DNA of 64,000 nt from Planctomycetota bacterium. Its GTDB lineage: Bacteria > Planctomycetota > Planctomycetia > Gemmatales > Gemmataceae. Each line of letters begins with the position of its first letter. Positions within the stretch are counted from its first letter, which is position 1. Shown here piece by piece: positions 1 through 8,805 of this stretch. The stretch spans positions 1 to 64,000 of the forward strand of contig JACPZP010000052.1 in the NCBI GenBank assembly GCA_016195405.1, given 5' to 3'. The position numbers were made by a program, and so were the translations under genes. Under the pieces are notes generated by a model. It made no database searches and was not told the DNA's origin. It worked only from the letters and a program-made list of their open reading frames with translations.

Positions 1-254
1 CTCTCTTCGCTATAAATCAATGGCAGCCCGCGATACGACGCGCCGAGAAGGTCCACAACGCTCCGAGCCAAATAGCCGGTGCATAGAACGGCCGACTTCA
101 CATGGACGGCTACAAGCTGATCGAGCAGGTAAGCCAAAAAAGGCCGGCCCGCGACCTCGGCTAATACTTTCGGTCGGTCGGCGATCACGTTTCGCAAGCG
201 CGAACCGAATCCGCCGGCGAGAACCGCAGCTGTGATTTCAGAAAGTCGCTTCAA
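1..254 (-). CDS. Sugar-phosphate nucleotidyltransferase, partial (cut by left window edge)
   Basis: On the minus strand the frame reads AAVLAGGFGSRLR, then RPKVLAEVAGRPFLAYLLDQL, which is the nucleotide-binding start of the NTP_transferase family (HddC/RmlA-like sugar-1-phosphate nucleotidyl- or guanylyltransferases). Only about 80 residues are visible; the catalytic remainder lies beyond the left edge. No ATG lies near the expected start. A TTG at 254-252 puts eight residues before the first conserved one, typical spacing, so I use it. The N-terminus overlaps the 3' end of the transposase fragment by 17 bases. The enzyme would activate a sugar phosphate for polysaccharide synthesis, fitting the neighbouring locus, but sugar specificity cannot be read. 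Family call fairly secure; exact start not. Confidence 0.75.
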   Translation of the reverse strand, partial: MKRLSEITAAVLAGGFGSRLRNVIADRPKVLAEVAGRPFLAYLLDQLVAVHVKSAVLCTGYLARSVVDLLGASYRGLPLIYSEE

Positions 255-630
255 AGGATCGCGTTCCCAACGTGAGAAGCTTGAACAGTGGATGCAATTT
301 GCGTCGCAACGTCGCCAACTGGGCGCGTTGGCATCTTAACTCCCGCGCCAACTGCGAAGTTGATTTGTTGGCCATCATCCCCCGAAGAAGCTGAACAACT
401 TGGCTTGGCCGACGACGCGTTTTTTCCAAAGGCGTTCCTGTCCATGCATTGAAAACGCGCCTACATCGGGCGCATTGGTAATCCAGCACGGGAACACGGG
501 TTCTTCTGTGAATACCGAGATTTTTCCCAGCCCCGCAACGAGGACAAAGGAGACCTTGGGGATGAAGCAATCCCACCAACCAGGCGTAGCAGGCGTTCTC
601 CTTGTCGCGCTCCGAGTATTGCCGCATCAT
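238..630 (-). pseudogene. IS1595-type transposase remnant, N-terminal zinc-ribbon part only
   Basis: The product has the zinc ribbon typical of IS1595 transposases: CPRCG (about residues 31-35), then YQC-x2-C, then FNAWTGTPLEKTRR, and a helix with STSQLARELRC. It ends after about 130 residues, just where family members would begin the DEMYQNAGEKG-type catalytic DDE domain, so no transposition activity is expected. I chose the Met at 630; the frame is open to 684 but the extra residues look non-family. The truncated 3' end runs into the nucleotidyltransferase start, suggesting an old insertion followed by deletion. I could not find terminal inverted repeats by eye. Confidence 0.65.
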
Positions 631-1242
631 AATGGCAAGGAATAAGTTCGGGTGAAAAACAATAAGAAGCTTTGGAAGATGCACGAAGTAGGAAATTTAG
701 CTGGCACCATAAACCGTACACAAACCTCTGTGAAAATAGGGCTTATCGTGCTTTTTTTTTTGACACCGGCCCGATTGTCGCGCAATATTCTTAGGTTGGG
801 AATAATCGTTTCCCAAGGCTTCGGTGTTCTGCCCATCCCTCCCTCTTGAAAAGGGGATGGCGCGAACGGCTCTTGAAGAGTTGGTGGATCACTCGCTAAA
901 TCCGGCAACTCTTGGTCACTTGTTCTGATCGGTTAGCAAAAGGAGCGAGTGCCCCCCTCAACAAAGGACTGCCCCGGGCATGGTTGTCCGGGCGGATAGG
1001 AATTCCTAAGGGCGAACAAAGACGCTTTAGCAAGGAAAAGGCAACCCGTTCCCGCTGAGCCCATTTCCTGCCTCGTACGCACGCTCGCCTGATTCCCGTC
1101 CCGGTATTTCCTTTATTTCCCGTTTTGCTGGAAAGCTCACCGTCGCCGCCGGTCTCGGCTGCGCTTGCCCATGGCGCATCGACGCCGCCCTTGTGTGCGA
1201 GCGCGTTGGGTGCTGTCGATTCCTTCCTAGGAGTTGTTACTC
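631..1242. other. Gene-free stretch with a weak promoter candidate
   Basis: About 600 bases between the transposase remnant and the plus-strand surface protein. I see no convincing coding region. A run of T (752-761) leads into TTGACA at 760-765, with AATATT at 784-789 (18-base spacer) as a poor -10 partner. It points toward the downstream gene but lies about 450 bases from its start, so a long leader or another promoter is equally possible. The last bases hold the Shine-Dalgarno AGGAG (1229-1233) for the next gene. Confidence 0.4.
760..789 (+). promoter_or_regulatory. Weak sigma70-like promoter candidate
   Basis: Perfect TTGACA (760-765), 18 bases, then AATATT (784-789), which matches the -10 consensus at four of six positions. 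Orientation suits the surface protein gene at 1243. In GC-rich planctomycete DNA such matches can be fortuitous. Confidence 0.25.
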
Positions 1243-4200
1243 ATGGGTGATTTCTGCACGTCTTTTCGGTCGATGCTCAAGTCCTGGTCTCGTGATAGCC
1301 GCCGAACTCTGCGGCGCAAGAAGCGCGTGGATCTCCACCTAGAGCAGCTGGAGCGACGCGAGGTCCCTGCGAATGGCTTGGTGGCCGCTTACAATTTCGA
1401 CCAGGGCGTCGGCGCCCAGCTCACCGATCTGTCGGGCAACAAGAACAACGGCACAATCACGAACGCGACGTGGTCGAGTGTGGGGAAATACGGTAAGTCG
1501 CTTTATTTCAATGGCAGCAATGCCATGGTAAGCATCGCCGATTCCGCTTCCCTTGACCTCACCAAGGGCATGACCATTGAAGCCTGGGTCAACGCCTCCT
1601 CCCTCTCGGGCTGGCGAACCGTCTTACTCAAGGAACGGCCGGGCGGTCTAAGCTACTCGCTCTACGCCACCGACCCATATAAGTCACCGTCCGCGCCGTC
1701 GACCTTCATTAGCATGGGCCGCCGCGGCGACGTTGGCGCCGCGGGCCCGGGCGCTCTCACGAACGGCGCATGGGTTTTCTTGACGGGCACCTATGACGGC
1801 GCCAACTTGCGCATTTACGTCAACGGCCAGCTCATGAGCACCACGGCTGTCTCGGGCAGCATGCTCACGTCGACGGGCGCTTTGCGCATCGGCGGCAACA
1901 CCGTGTGGGGTGAGTATTTCAAGGGTTACATCGACAACGTGCGCATTTACAACACCGCGCTCTCTCAGGCCCAAATTGCCACCGACATGGCCACACCGGT
2001 CAGCGCTCCACCGGTGGCGGCTCTCTCGGTTAGCGCGGGCGTCGGCGGCACCATCAATGAGGGCGGCAGCTTTCAGTTTAACGGTTCCGCTTCCGGCGGC
2101 TCCGGCTCCTATACTTATGCTTGGAATTTCGGCGACGGATCCACCGGCGTCGGCGCTTCGGTCGCGCATGTCTACAAGCAAAACGGGAACTTTAGCGCCG
2201 TACTAACGGTCACGGATTCGCTGGGCCATACCGGGCTGTCGTCCGCAGCCCTCACCGTGAACAACGTCGCGCCGTCAGGTCTGATTCTTACCCGCGACAA
2301 GACCTCCATCAGCGAAAACGGCAGCTTGTCATTATCTGGCAGCTTCAACGATCCCGGCGCCGATACCGAATCCGTGGTCATCACCTGGGGCGACGGTCAA
2401 ACCACGACGTTAAATTTATCTTCCACGCAACGGACTTTTTCGACCTCGCACCAATACCTTGACAACCCGACCGGTCAACCCACCGGCAGTTTTACGATCA
2501 ATGTCACCGTCACCGACCAAAACAACGCCATCACGAGCGGCACGGCCAGCATTCAAGTAAACAACGTCGCGCCCACGGCCACCATCGCGAGCACCGTGAA
2601 CGACAAGACCGCCGCCTTTTCGGCAAGCGTGACCGATCCGGGAACCAAGGACACATTCACCTATTTGTGGAATTTCGGCGACGGCAGCACGAGCACCGCC
2701 GCTTCCCCGAGTCATGCGTATGCGAATTACGGCACGTATATGGTAACTTTGAAGGTTACCGACAAGGACGGCGGCGCCACCAGCTCATCCAAGAGCGTGA
2801 ACCTTGCCGCTGTGGTTCTAACCGTAAACGCCGGCGCCAACGGCGCCGTGAATGAAGGCAGCGGCTACCAATTCAATGGTTCGGCGAGTGGTGGCTCGGG
2901 ACCTTACACCTATGCATGGAATTTTGGCGATGGCTCGACCGGCACAGGCGCCTCCCTCTCGCACGTTTACTCTCAAAATGGGACATTCGCCGTCAAATTG
3001 ACCGCCACCGATACTCAAGGACATACTGGACAAGGATCGGCCACGATCACAGTCAACAACGTCGCGCCGACGGGTCTGACGCTAACGCGCGATAAGACAA
3101 CAATCAACGAGAACGGCAATTTGACCCTTTCCGGCAGCTTCACCGATCCAGGCGCCGACACGGAAGCCGTGGTCATCACATGGGGCGACGGTCAAAGCAC
3201 GACCGTCAACCTCACGTCCGCGCAACGGACTTTCTCGGCCGCTCACCAATACTTGGATAACCCGACGGGACAGCCGACGGGCAGCTTTGCGATCGGCGTC
3301 ACGGTCACCGACCAAAACAGCGCCAGCACCTCCGGCGCGAGCAGCATTCAAGTCACCAACGTCGCGCCGACAGCCACATTGTCGAGCGCCATAAACAACA
3401 AGACGGTGGGTTTCTCTGCCGCTGTGACCGATCCAGGCACCAAAGACACTTTCACCTATTTGTGGAACTTCGGCGACGGCAGCACCAGCACCGCGGCTTC
3501 CCCCAGTCACACCTATGCGAATTACGGCACCTATTCCGTAAGCGTAACGGTAACCGACAAAGACGTAGGTTCAAGCGGAGCTGTGACGAAGAGTCTGACT
3601 CTTTCCGCTCCGGCGGACACCACTGCCCCCAGCGTAAACATTACGGGACCAGCGAACAACGCCAGCGTTGCGGGCATGGTGACGATCACCGCCAGCGCCA
3701 GCGACAACGTCGGCGTGGCCGGCGTGACATTCCTCTTGGACGGCCAAGCGATGGGAGCCGAGGTCACCAGCAGTCCCTACTCGTACTACTGCGACACCAC
3801 CAAATTCACCAACGGCGTCCACTCTCTGACTGCGAAAGCGCGCGATGCCGCTGGAAATACCGCCACGTCGACGGGCGTCTCCATCTCCATCAACAACCCG
3901 GTTCCAGACACGACAGCGCCCACCGTCAGTCTCACCGCTCCGGCCAATAATGCGAGCGTGACCGGCGCCGTCACCATCACCGCGACCGCCAGCGATAACG
4001 TCGGCGTCGCCGGCGTTACGTTCCTCCTGGACGGCGTGGCCATGGGCGCCGAAGATACAACCAGCCCCTACTCCTACTCCTGGGATAGCACTAAGGCCGC
4101 CAACGGCTCGCACACGCTGACCGCGAGGGCTCGTGACGCCGCCGGCAACACCACGACATCCAGTGCGGTCACCGTTTCGGTGAGCAATACCAGCGCCGCT

Positions 4201-7200
4201 CCAACGAACCTGATCGCCACAGCCGGCAACGCTCAGGTGGTCTTGTCCTGGGCGGCCTCCAGCGGCGCAACCAGCTACAACATCTATCGCGCGGCAACTT
4301 CAGGCGGCGAGGGGAGCACGCCGATTAAGACCGGTGTCAGCACAACCTCCTTCACCGACTCTGGGCTAACCAACGGCACGACTTATTACTACCAGGTGAG
4401 CGCGGTCAGCAGCATCGGAGAGGGCGCCAAGAGCAGTGAAGCGTCGGCCAAGCCGCTAGCCGCAGCCAGCCTGGTCCAGGCGGTTACTTCGGGAAGCGCG
4501 ATTGGGACATTCACGGCTGACGCCGCCTTCGTCAGCGGCAGCAGCTCAACTTACACCAACACGGACACGATCAACACGAGCAATGTCACCAACCCTGCGC
4601 CCAGTGCAGTCTATGACTCCGAGCGCTTCGGCACGAACTTCACCTACACCTTCCCCAACTTGACGGCTGGCGCCACTTACACGGTCCGCCTTCATTTTGC
4701 CGAAATCTACCGGACCAGCGCCGGCGTGCGGATTTTCAACGTCGCGATCAACGGCACTCAGGTGTTGAGTAATTTCGACATTTTCGCTGTCGCGGGCGGC
4801 AAAGACATTGCGAACGTTCAGCAGTTCAGTGCGGTTGCCGACGCAAGCGGCAATATTGCCATCAACTTCACTTCCGTGATGGATAATGCCAAAGTCAGCG
4901 GCATCGAAATTCTGACAGCCGGTTCAATACCGCCGCCGCCTGCGGATACCACTCCACCCACGGTTACGTCAGTCTCTCCGGCGGCCGGAACCACTAATGT
5001 CGGCGTCGTAGCGAACATCACGGTATATGTGAGCGAGACGTTAAATGCCGCGACGATCACCAACAGTACGGTCCATGTCAAGGATTCGGCCGGAAACATC
5101 GTGCCCGTAAGCCTGAACTATTACGTCCCGAATAAAGCCATCGTGCTCGATCCTATTGCAAACTTGGCGTATTCCAGCACCTACACTATCGAGGTGATCG
5201 GCGGCGCAAACGGCGTCAAGGATTTGGCCGGCAATGCCCTGGCAAGCACTCTTACGTCGACTTTCCAGACCGGGGCCGCTCCGACTGGCGGAGGCCAGTT
5301 CATCGTCACGCCCTTCGACAAAATTCCCAACTTCGGCGCCAATCCGACTATCGTCAGTGCCATCAGCGGCAACTGGTCCAGCACCACGACGTGGTCTACC
5401 GGCCATGTGCCACTTGCAAACGAAGTGGTTTCCATCGCGGCCGGCACAACGGTGACCTATGACCTCACCATGGCCAGCGCCGACGCCGTAAAGACGGTGG
5501 TGATTCAAGCAGGCGGCAAGCTCATCTTCCGCACTGACATCAGCACCACGTTGTACGTTTCCAACTTCTTGGTGCTCGAGGGCGGCGAACTCGTGGTCGG
5601 CACCCAAGCCAACCCCGTGGCCGCCAACGTCACCGCTTCGATCATTCTCGCCAACAAGCCTCTCGACACGACCAACGATCCGGAGCAATACGGCAACAGT
5701 CTGATCGCTCTGGGCAAGGTGACGATGTACGGTGCGGTCAAGTCGTCCTTCGTCACTCTGGCGACGGAGCCCAAAGCGGGGGATACCACCCTGAAACTGG
5801 CACAAATCGCCACCGGCTGGAAAGCCGGAGACAAGCTGGAATTGCCGGACTCCAAGCAGTGGGCGGCTAATTCGGGTCCTTACGTTCCCGAGAATGAGGA
5901 AGTGGTCGTGGCCTCGGTCTCGGCAGACGGTCTCACGCTGACTTTGACAACTCCGCTTCAGTTCAATCACCCCGGCGCCTACGACGGCAACGGTGTGCTC
6001 AATTTCCTGCCCGAGGTCGCGAATCGCACTCATAATGTCGTGGTCCGCTCGGAAAGCGCCCCTGGCAACCGCGGCCACGTCATGTTCACCTATCACGCAG
6101 ACATTGATATCCGCTACGCCTCTTTCGCCGGTCTAGGCAGGACGACCATTGACCCCATCGACAACACAACTGTTGACAGCAGCGGCGCGGTGACTCATGT
6201 CGGCACGAACGAAAATGATCGCAACCCAGTGAACTTCGACCACCTGTTTGGTCCCTCGACCATACCGGCCGACGGCTACCAGTACACGTTCCTCGGCAAC
6301 GCCGTCTTTTGTCCGATGCCCAGCATCCGCTACAAGTGGGGCATCACGATCACCGACAGTCACTACGGGCTCATTCAGGACAATTTCATCTACAACTGGG
6401 CAGGGTCGGGGCTAGTGACCGAACAGGGCAACGAAAGCTACAACGTCATCGCTCACAACTTTTCGCTTCTAGGCAGGGGCGAGGGGGACCGCCAAGGCAG
6501 CGGCAAGCCCGGCGACGAGGGCGTCGGCTTCTGGTTCCGTGGCACCAACAATTACGTGCACGACAATGTGGCGGCCAACTGGGTCGGCAATCAAGTGGAG
6601 GCGGCTTACGGGTACAAGTTCTACATGTACTACTTGAACGACGTCAATATCCCCAAATTCCAGGGTGCGGATATGTCGGTCGCCGGCCAGTACGTGACCA
6701 AGCCCGGCAACGCCATGCCGATCCTGGAGTTCGCCAGGAACGAGGTCTACGGTGTTGAGAACGGCCTAACCGTCTGGTGGCTCAACGCCTATGGCACTTC
6801 GCCACAAGGAGGCGGCGTCAGCACGATCAAGGACTTCCGCGGCTGGAACCTTTCGCGCTATGGCTTCTATGGTTATCCGATGTCCAACGTCGTTTTCGAT
6901 GGCTATGTCATCCGCGGCGATAAGAGCGTGCTCAGCAACACCCACGAGGACCTTATCGGATTGTGGTTTGGGGACTACATGACGAGCGGACTCACCGTTC
7001 GCAATTCCGACATCCAGGGATGCAGAGTTGGGTTCATAGATCCCTATTACGGCGGCACGACCACGACAATCCAAGATTCCTACTTCAACAACGTCGTCAA
7101 CATTCAGGTCCGGAGCATCGGCGCGCCTGGCAGCGGCCCCAATGGGGCAGATCGCTCTTCGAAGAGTTTGATCATCCGCAACGTCCGCTTCGGTTCGACG

Positions 7201-7524
7201 GCGAGTTGGAACCTCGGCGGTTGGACGCCGGAGAACATCCAGATGGCGTACGATCTGCACGATGGTTCTTCCAACCTCGTCAAAAGCGACACCGTGTTCG
7301 TGTACGACTATAACGGCGTGGTCGGCAACAACTTCCAACTTTTCTACAAGGAGCAGGCGTCTACGTACGTGGTGCCCCAAACAAGCGGAAACCTGGCCGC
7401 CGCTCCCGTCGCCTGGCTGACCAATCAACAGCTCTGGAGTCAGTACCAAATGGCTATTGCCGGCGCGGTGGCCACGAACACGACCACCATGTCGCTGATC
7501 GATGGTCTCATCAAGACGATTTGA
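1243..7524 (+). CDS. Giant multidomain surface protein: LamG, PKD, Ig, FN3, malectin, G8 and beta-helix
   Basis: 2093 residues. ATG 1243 is chosen over an upstream in-frame TTG (1234) because AGGAG at 1229-1233 sits nine bases before it. Order seen: basic N-terminus with LHLEQLERREVPA (31-43), the planctomycete surface-protein signature; LamG/concanavalin-like domain (about 45-253); PKD-type repeats with WNFGDGST and WGDGQ (256-788), in two near-identical blocks; two Ig-like domains with VTFLLDG and ARDAAGN (791-983); fibronectin type III (985-1073); malectin-like domain with LRLHFAE-type core (1077-1226); Big_5-like Ig (1235-1343); G8 domain (about 1367-1520); parallel beta-helix (about 1593-2033). 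G8 plus beta-helix resembles the CEMIP/TMEM2 hyaluronan-binding family, so glycan binding or cleavage is possible (inference). Probably exported; no PEP-CTERM tail is visible. Only clear plus-strand gene; converges on the polysaccharide locus. Confidence 0.88.
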   Translation: MGDFCTSFRSMLKSWSRDSRRTLRRKKRVDLHLEQLERREVPANGLVAAYNFDQGVGAQLTDLSGNKNNGTITNATWSSVGKYGKSLYFNGSNAMVSIADSASLDLTKGMTIEAWVNASSLSGWRTVLLKERPGGLSYSLYATDPYKSPSAPSTFISMGRRGDVGAAGPGALTNGAWVFLTGTYDGANLRIYVNGQLMSTTAVSGSMLTSTGALRIGGNTVWGEYFKGYIDNVRIYNTALSQAQIATDMATPVSAPPVAALSVSAGVGGTINEGGSFQFNGSASGGSGSYTYAWNFGDGSTGVGASVAHVYKQNGNFSAVLTVTDSLGHTGLSSAALTVNNVAPSGLILTRDKTSISENGSLSLSGSFNDPGADTESVVITWGDGQTTTLNLSSTQRTFSTSHQYLDNPTGQPTGSFTINVTVTDQNNAITSGTASIQVNNVAPTATIASTVNDKTAAFSASVTDPGTKDTFTYLWNFGDGSTSTAASPSHAYANYGTYMVTLKVTDKDGGATSSSKSVNLAAVVLTVNAGANGAVNEGSGYQFNGSASGGSGPYTYAWNFGDGSTGTGASLSHVYSQNGTFAVKLTATDTQGHTGQGSATITVNNVAPTGLTLTRDKTTINENGNLTLSGSFTDPGADTEAVVITWGDGQSTTVNLTSAQRTFSAAHQYLDNPTGQPTGSFAIGVTVTDQNSASTSGASSIQVTNVAPTATLSSAINNKTVGFSAAVTDPGTKDTFTYLWNFGDGSTSTAASPSHTYANYGTYSVSVTVTDKDVGSSGAVTKSLTLSAPADTTAPSVNITGPANNASVAGMVTITASASDNVGVAGVTFLLDGQAMGAEVTSSPYSYYCDTTKFTNGVHSLTAKARDAAGNTATSTGVSISINNPVPDTTAPTVSLTAPANNASVTGAVTITATASDNVGVAGVTFLLDGVAMGAEDTTSPYSYSWDSTKAANGSHTLTARARDAAGNTTTSSAVTVSVSNTSAAPTNLIATAGNAQVVLSWAASSGATSYNIYRAATSGGEGSTPIKTGVSTTSFTDSGLTNGTTYYYQVSAVSSIGEGAKSSEASAKPLAAASLVQAVTSGSAIGTFTADAAFVSGSSSTYTNTDTINTSNVTNPAPSAVYDSERFGTNFTYTFPNLTAGATYTVRLHFAEIYRTSAGVRIFNVAINGTQVLSNFDIFAVAGGKDIANVQQFSAVADASGNIAINFTSVMDNAKVSGIEILTAGSIPPPPADTTPPTVTSVSPAAGTTNVGVVANITVYVSETLNAATITNSTVHVKDSAGNIVPVSLNYYVPNKAIVLDPIANLAYSSTYTIEVIGGANGVKDLAGNALASTLTSTFQTGAAPTGGGQFIVTPFDKIPNFGANPTIVSAISGNWSSTTTWSTGHVPLANEVVSIAAGTTVTYDLTMASADAVKTVVIQAGGKLIFRTDISTTLYVSNFLVLEGGELVVGTQANPVAANVTASIILANKPLDTTNDPEQYGNSLIALGKVTMYGAVKSSFVTLATEPKAGDTTLKLAQIATGWKAGDKLELPDSKQWAANSGPYVPENEEVVVASVSADGLTLTLTTPLQFNHPGAYDGNGVLNFLPEVANRTHNVVVRSESAPGNRGHVMFTYHADIDIRYASFAGLGRTTIDPIDNTTVDSSGAVTHVGTNENDRNPVNFDHLFGPSTIPADGYQYTFLGNAVFCPMPSIRYKWGITITDSHYGLIQDNFIYNWAGSGLVTEQGNESYNVIAHNFSLLGRGEGDRQGSGKPGDEGVGFWFRGTNNYVHDNVAANWVGNQVEAAYGYKFYMYYLNDVNIPKFQGADMSVAGQYVTKPGNAMPILEFARNEVYGVENGLTVWWLNAYGTSPQGGGVSTIKDFRGWNLSRYGFYGYPMSNVVFDGYVIRGDKSVLSNTHEDLIGLWFGDYMTSGLTVRNSDIQGCRVGFIDPYYGGTTTTIQDSYFNNVVNIQVRSIGAPGSGPNGADRSSKSLIIRNVRFGSTASWNLGGWTPENIQMAYDLHDGSSNLVKSDTVFVYDYNGVVGNNFQLFYKEQASTYVVPQTSGNLAAAPVAWLTNQQLWSQYQMAIAGAVATNTTTMSLIDGLIKTI
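2035..3624 (+). repeat. Tandem 795-base coding repeat (two units)
   Basis: Two consecutive blocks, about 2035-2829 and 2830-3624, encode the same series of PKD-type domains. For example the RDKT motif recurs at 2294 and 3089 and the FGDGSTSTAASPSH motif in each unit, giving a 795-base (265-residue) period. Units differ at many synonymous sites, so the duplication is not recent or has diverged under protein selection. Confidence 0.8.
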
Positions 7525-7587
7525 GCGGCGTGCGCGGCTTGCCAGGGCTTCTCACCATCTCCCCGCGTCAGAAAAACCGAATGCACA

Positions 7588-7620
7588 CGGTCGCGGTTTA
7601 AACCGCGACCGTTTTATTTT
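7588..7620. terminator. Intrinsic terminator between converging genes
   Basis: CGGTCGCGGTTT (7588-7599) is followed directly by its exact complement AAACCGCGACCG (7600-7611) and then TTTTATTTT (7612-7620). It ends plus-strand transcription of the surface protein gene. On the minus strand the stem also contains the last sense codons and the TAA stop (7600-7598) of the converging glycosyltransferase gene. Confidence 0.85.
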
Positions 7621-8776
7621 CCGCCGTCATCTCCCGAAAAATGCGTGCGGCCCGTTGGCTAAGCTGCCCCCAGTCAAATTGCTCCGCGGCCCATTGTCGC
7701 GCGGCCCGACCCATTTCTTCTAGCCTGTTCGGAGCGGACAGTAGCTCGGTCAGTAGGGCAGCCAGGTCGTGCTGTCCGTCGCAGCATACCACCCGGCCCG
7801 TGTCTGGAACCCGCATCGTGTCAGCCGTCCCTCCCGAAGTGCCGGCTACCACCGGCTTGCCGCAAGCCTGCGCCTCGACCAAGACGATCCCGAACCCTTC
7901 GATATCCTGGCCGACCTGGCGGTTCGGCAGGACGAAAAGGTCACACTGCTGGTAGCACTTCACCAGCGTCCGATCGTCGGCCTCCCCAAGGAATTGCACG
8001 TGCCGCTCCATCCCCGTACGCGCGACCAGTGCTTCCAAGCACTTTCGCTCTTCGCCGTCGCCAAGAATTGCGTACAGCACGTCCGGTACGGTCCTGCGAA
8101 CGGAGTCCAAGGCCAGGATCAACGTGTCGTGGCCCTTGCGCTTCTGGAGCCGTCCGGCGGTAAGAATGACCGGGCGATCGCCCCAGCCAAGGCTTGCACG
8201 GACCTTTGGATCCTTGGGGACTGGTACGAACTGCTGAGTGTCCACTCCCGGGTGCATCAGGCGAATGCGCCCCGGCCGGCAGCGCCACTCCTTTGTCAGA
8301 ATCGCCTGGGTATTGCGGCTGTTCGCGATCACGAAATTGGCGCCTCGCAGCACCCACCGGGTCAACCAAGCGAGCTCACGGCTGGCAGCCGCGAACTTCA
8401 TTTCTTCGCCGTGAACGTAACAGATGTACGGAATGCCCATCGAGCATTGGAGCAGACGCGCCATGAGTCCTTCGGGCAAGCACCGCCCACAATGGAGCTG
8501 GCGGACACCTTGAGTGCAAATGATTCGGTAGAGTCGACGGACCGCCTGGAAATAAGCGCGAAGCCCGGAAGGACCACAGATCCCCCAGGATTGCAGGGCC
8601 AAGGGCAGGCGCAGCACGCGCAGGTCGTGGGTCCGGTCGAATTCCTCTTGGCGCTTGTCCAAACCTGCGGCAATCAGGTACTCCTTGCGCGGCAGCCGCC
8701 GATAAATTTCCCAGAACCACCGCGCGGTGCCGCCGGTCTGTGGAGGAAAAACCTCACTGACGAGTAACGTGCTCAT
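7598..8776 (-). CDS. Family 4 glycosyltransferase
   Basis: 392 residues, GT-B fold. N-terminal Rossmann half begins VSEVFPPQTGGTARWFWEI, a donor/acceptor loop typical of GT4 enzymes. The C-terminal half has GRLQKRKGHDTLI (208-220), and EGFGIVLVE (293-301) carries the EX7E motif that binds the nucleotide sugar, followed by ACGKPVVAGTSGG. No signal peptide or membrane segment, so it acts on the cytoplasmic face, adding a sugar to the lipid-linked repeat unit. Start ATG 8776. Last gene of the minus-strand block, 29 bases after the preceding GT4 gene; its stop codon lies inside the terminator stem. Donor and linkage cannot be read. Confidence 0.92.
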   Translation of the reverse strand: MSTLLVSEVFPPQTGGTARWFWEIYRRLPRKEYLIAAGLDKRQEEFDRTHDLRVLRLPLALQSWGICGPSGLRAYFQAVRRLYRIICTQGVRQLHCGRCLPEGLMARLLQCSMGIPYICYVHGEEMKFAAASRELAWLTRWVLRGANFVIANSRNTQAILTKEWRCRPGRIRLMHPGVDTQQFVPVPKDPKVRASLGWGDRPVILTAGRLQKRKGHDTLILALDSVRRTVPDVLYAILGDGEERKCLEALVARTGMERHVQFLGEADDRTLVKCYQQCDLFVLPNRQVGQDIEGFGIVLVEAQACGKPVVAGTSGGTADTMRVPDTGRVVCCDGQHDLAALLTELLSAPNRLEEMGRAARQWAAEQFDWGQLSQRAARIFREMTAENKTVAV

Positions 8777-8805
8777 GAGAGTTGGAGTCGAACCGCACGC
8801 TTGCT

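Noticed and set aside
751..761. T-run as a terminator
   Set aside because: No hairpin stem precedes it on the plus strand.
5041..6096. Open minus-strand frame of about 350 codons inside the surface protein gene
   Set aside because: Shadow of the plus-strand G8 region; no motif, no ribosome binding site.
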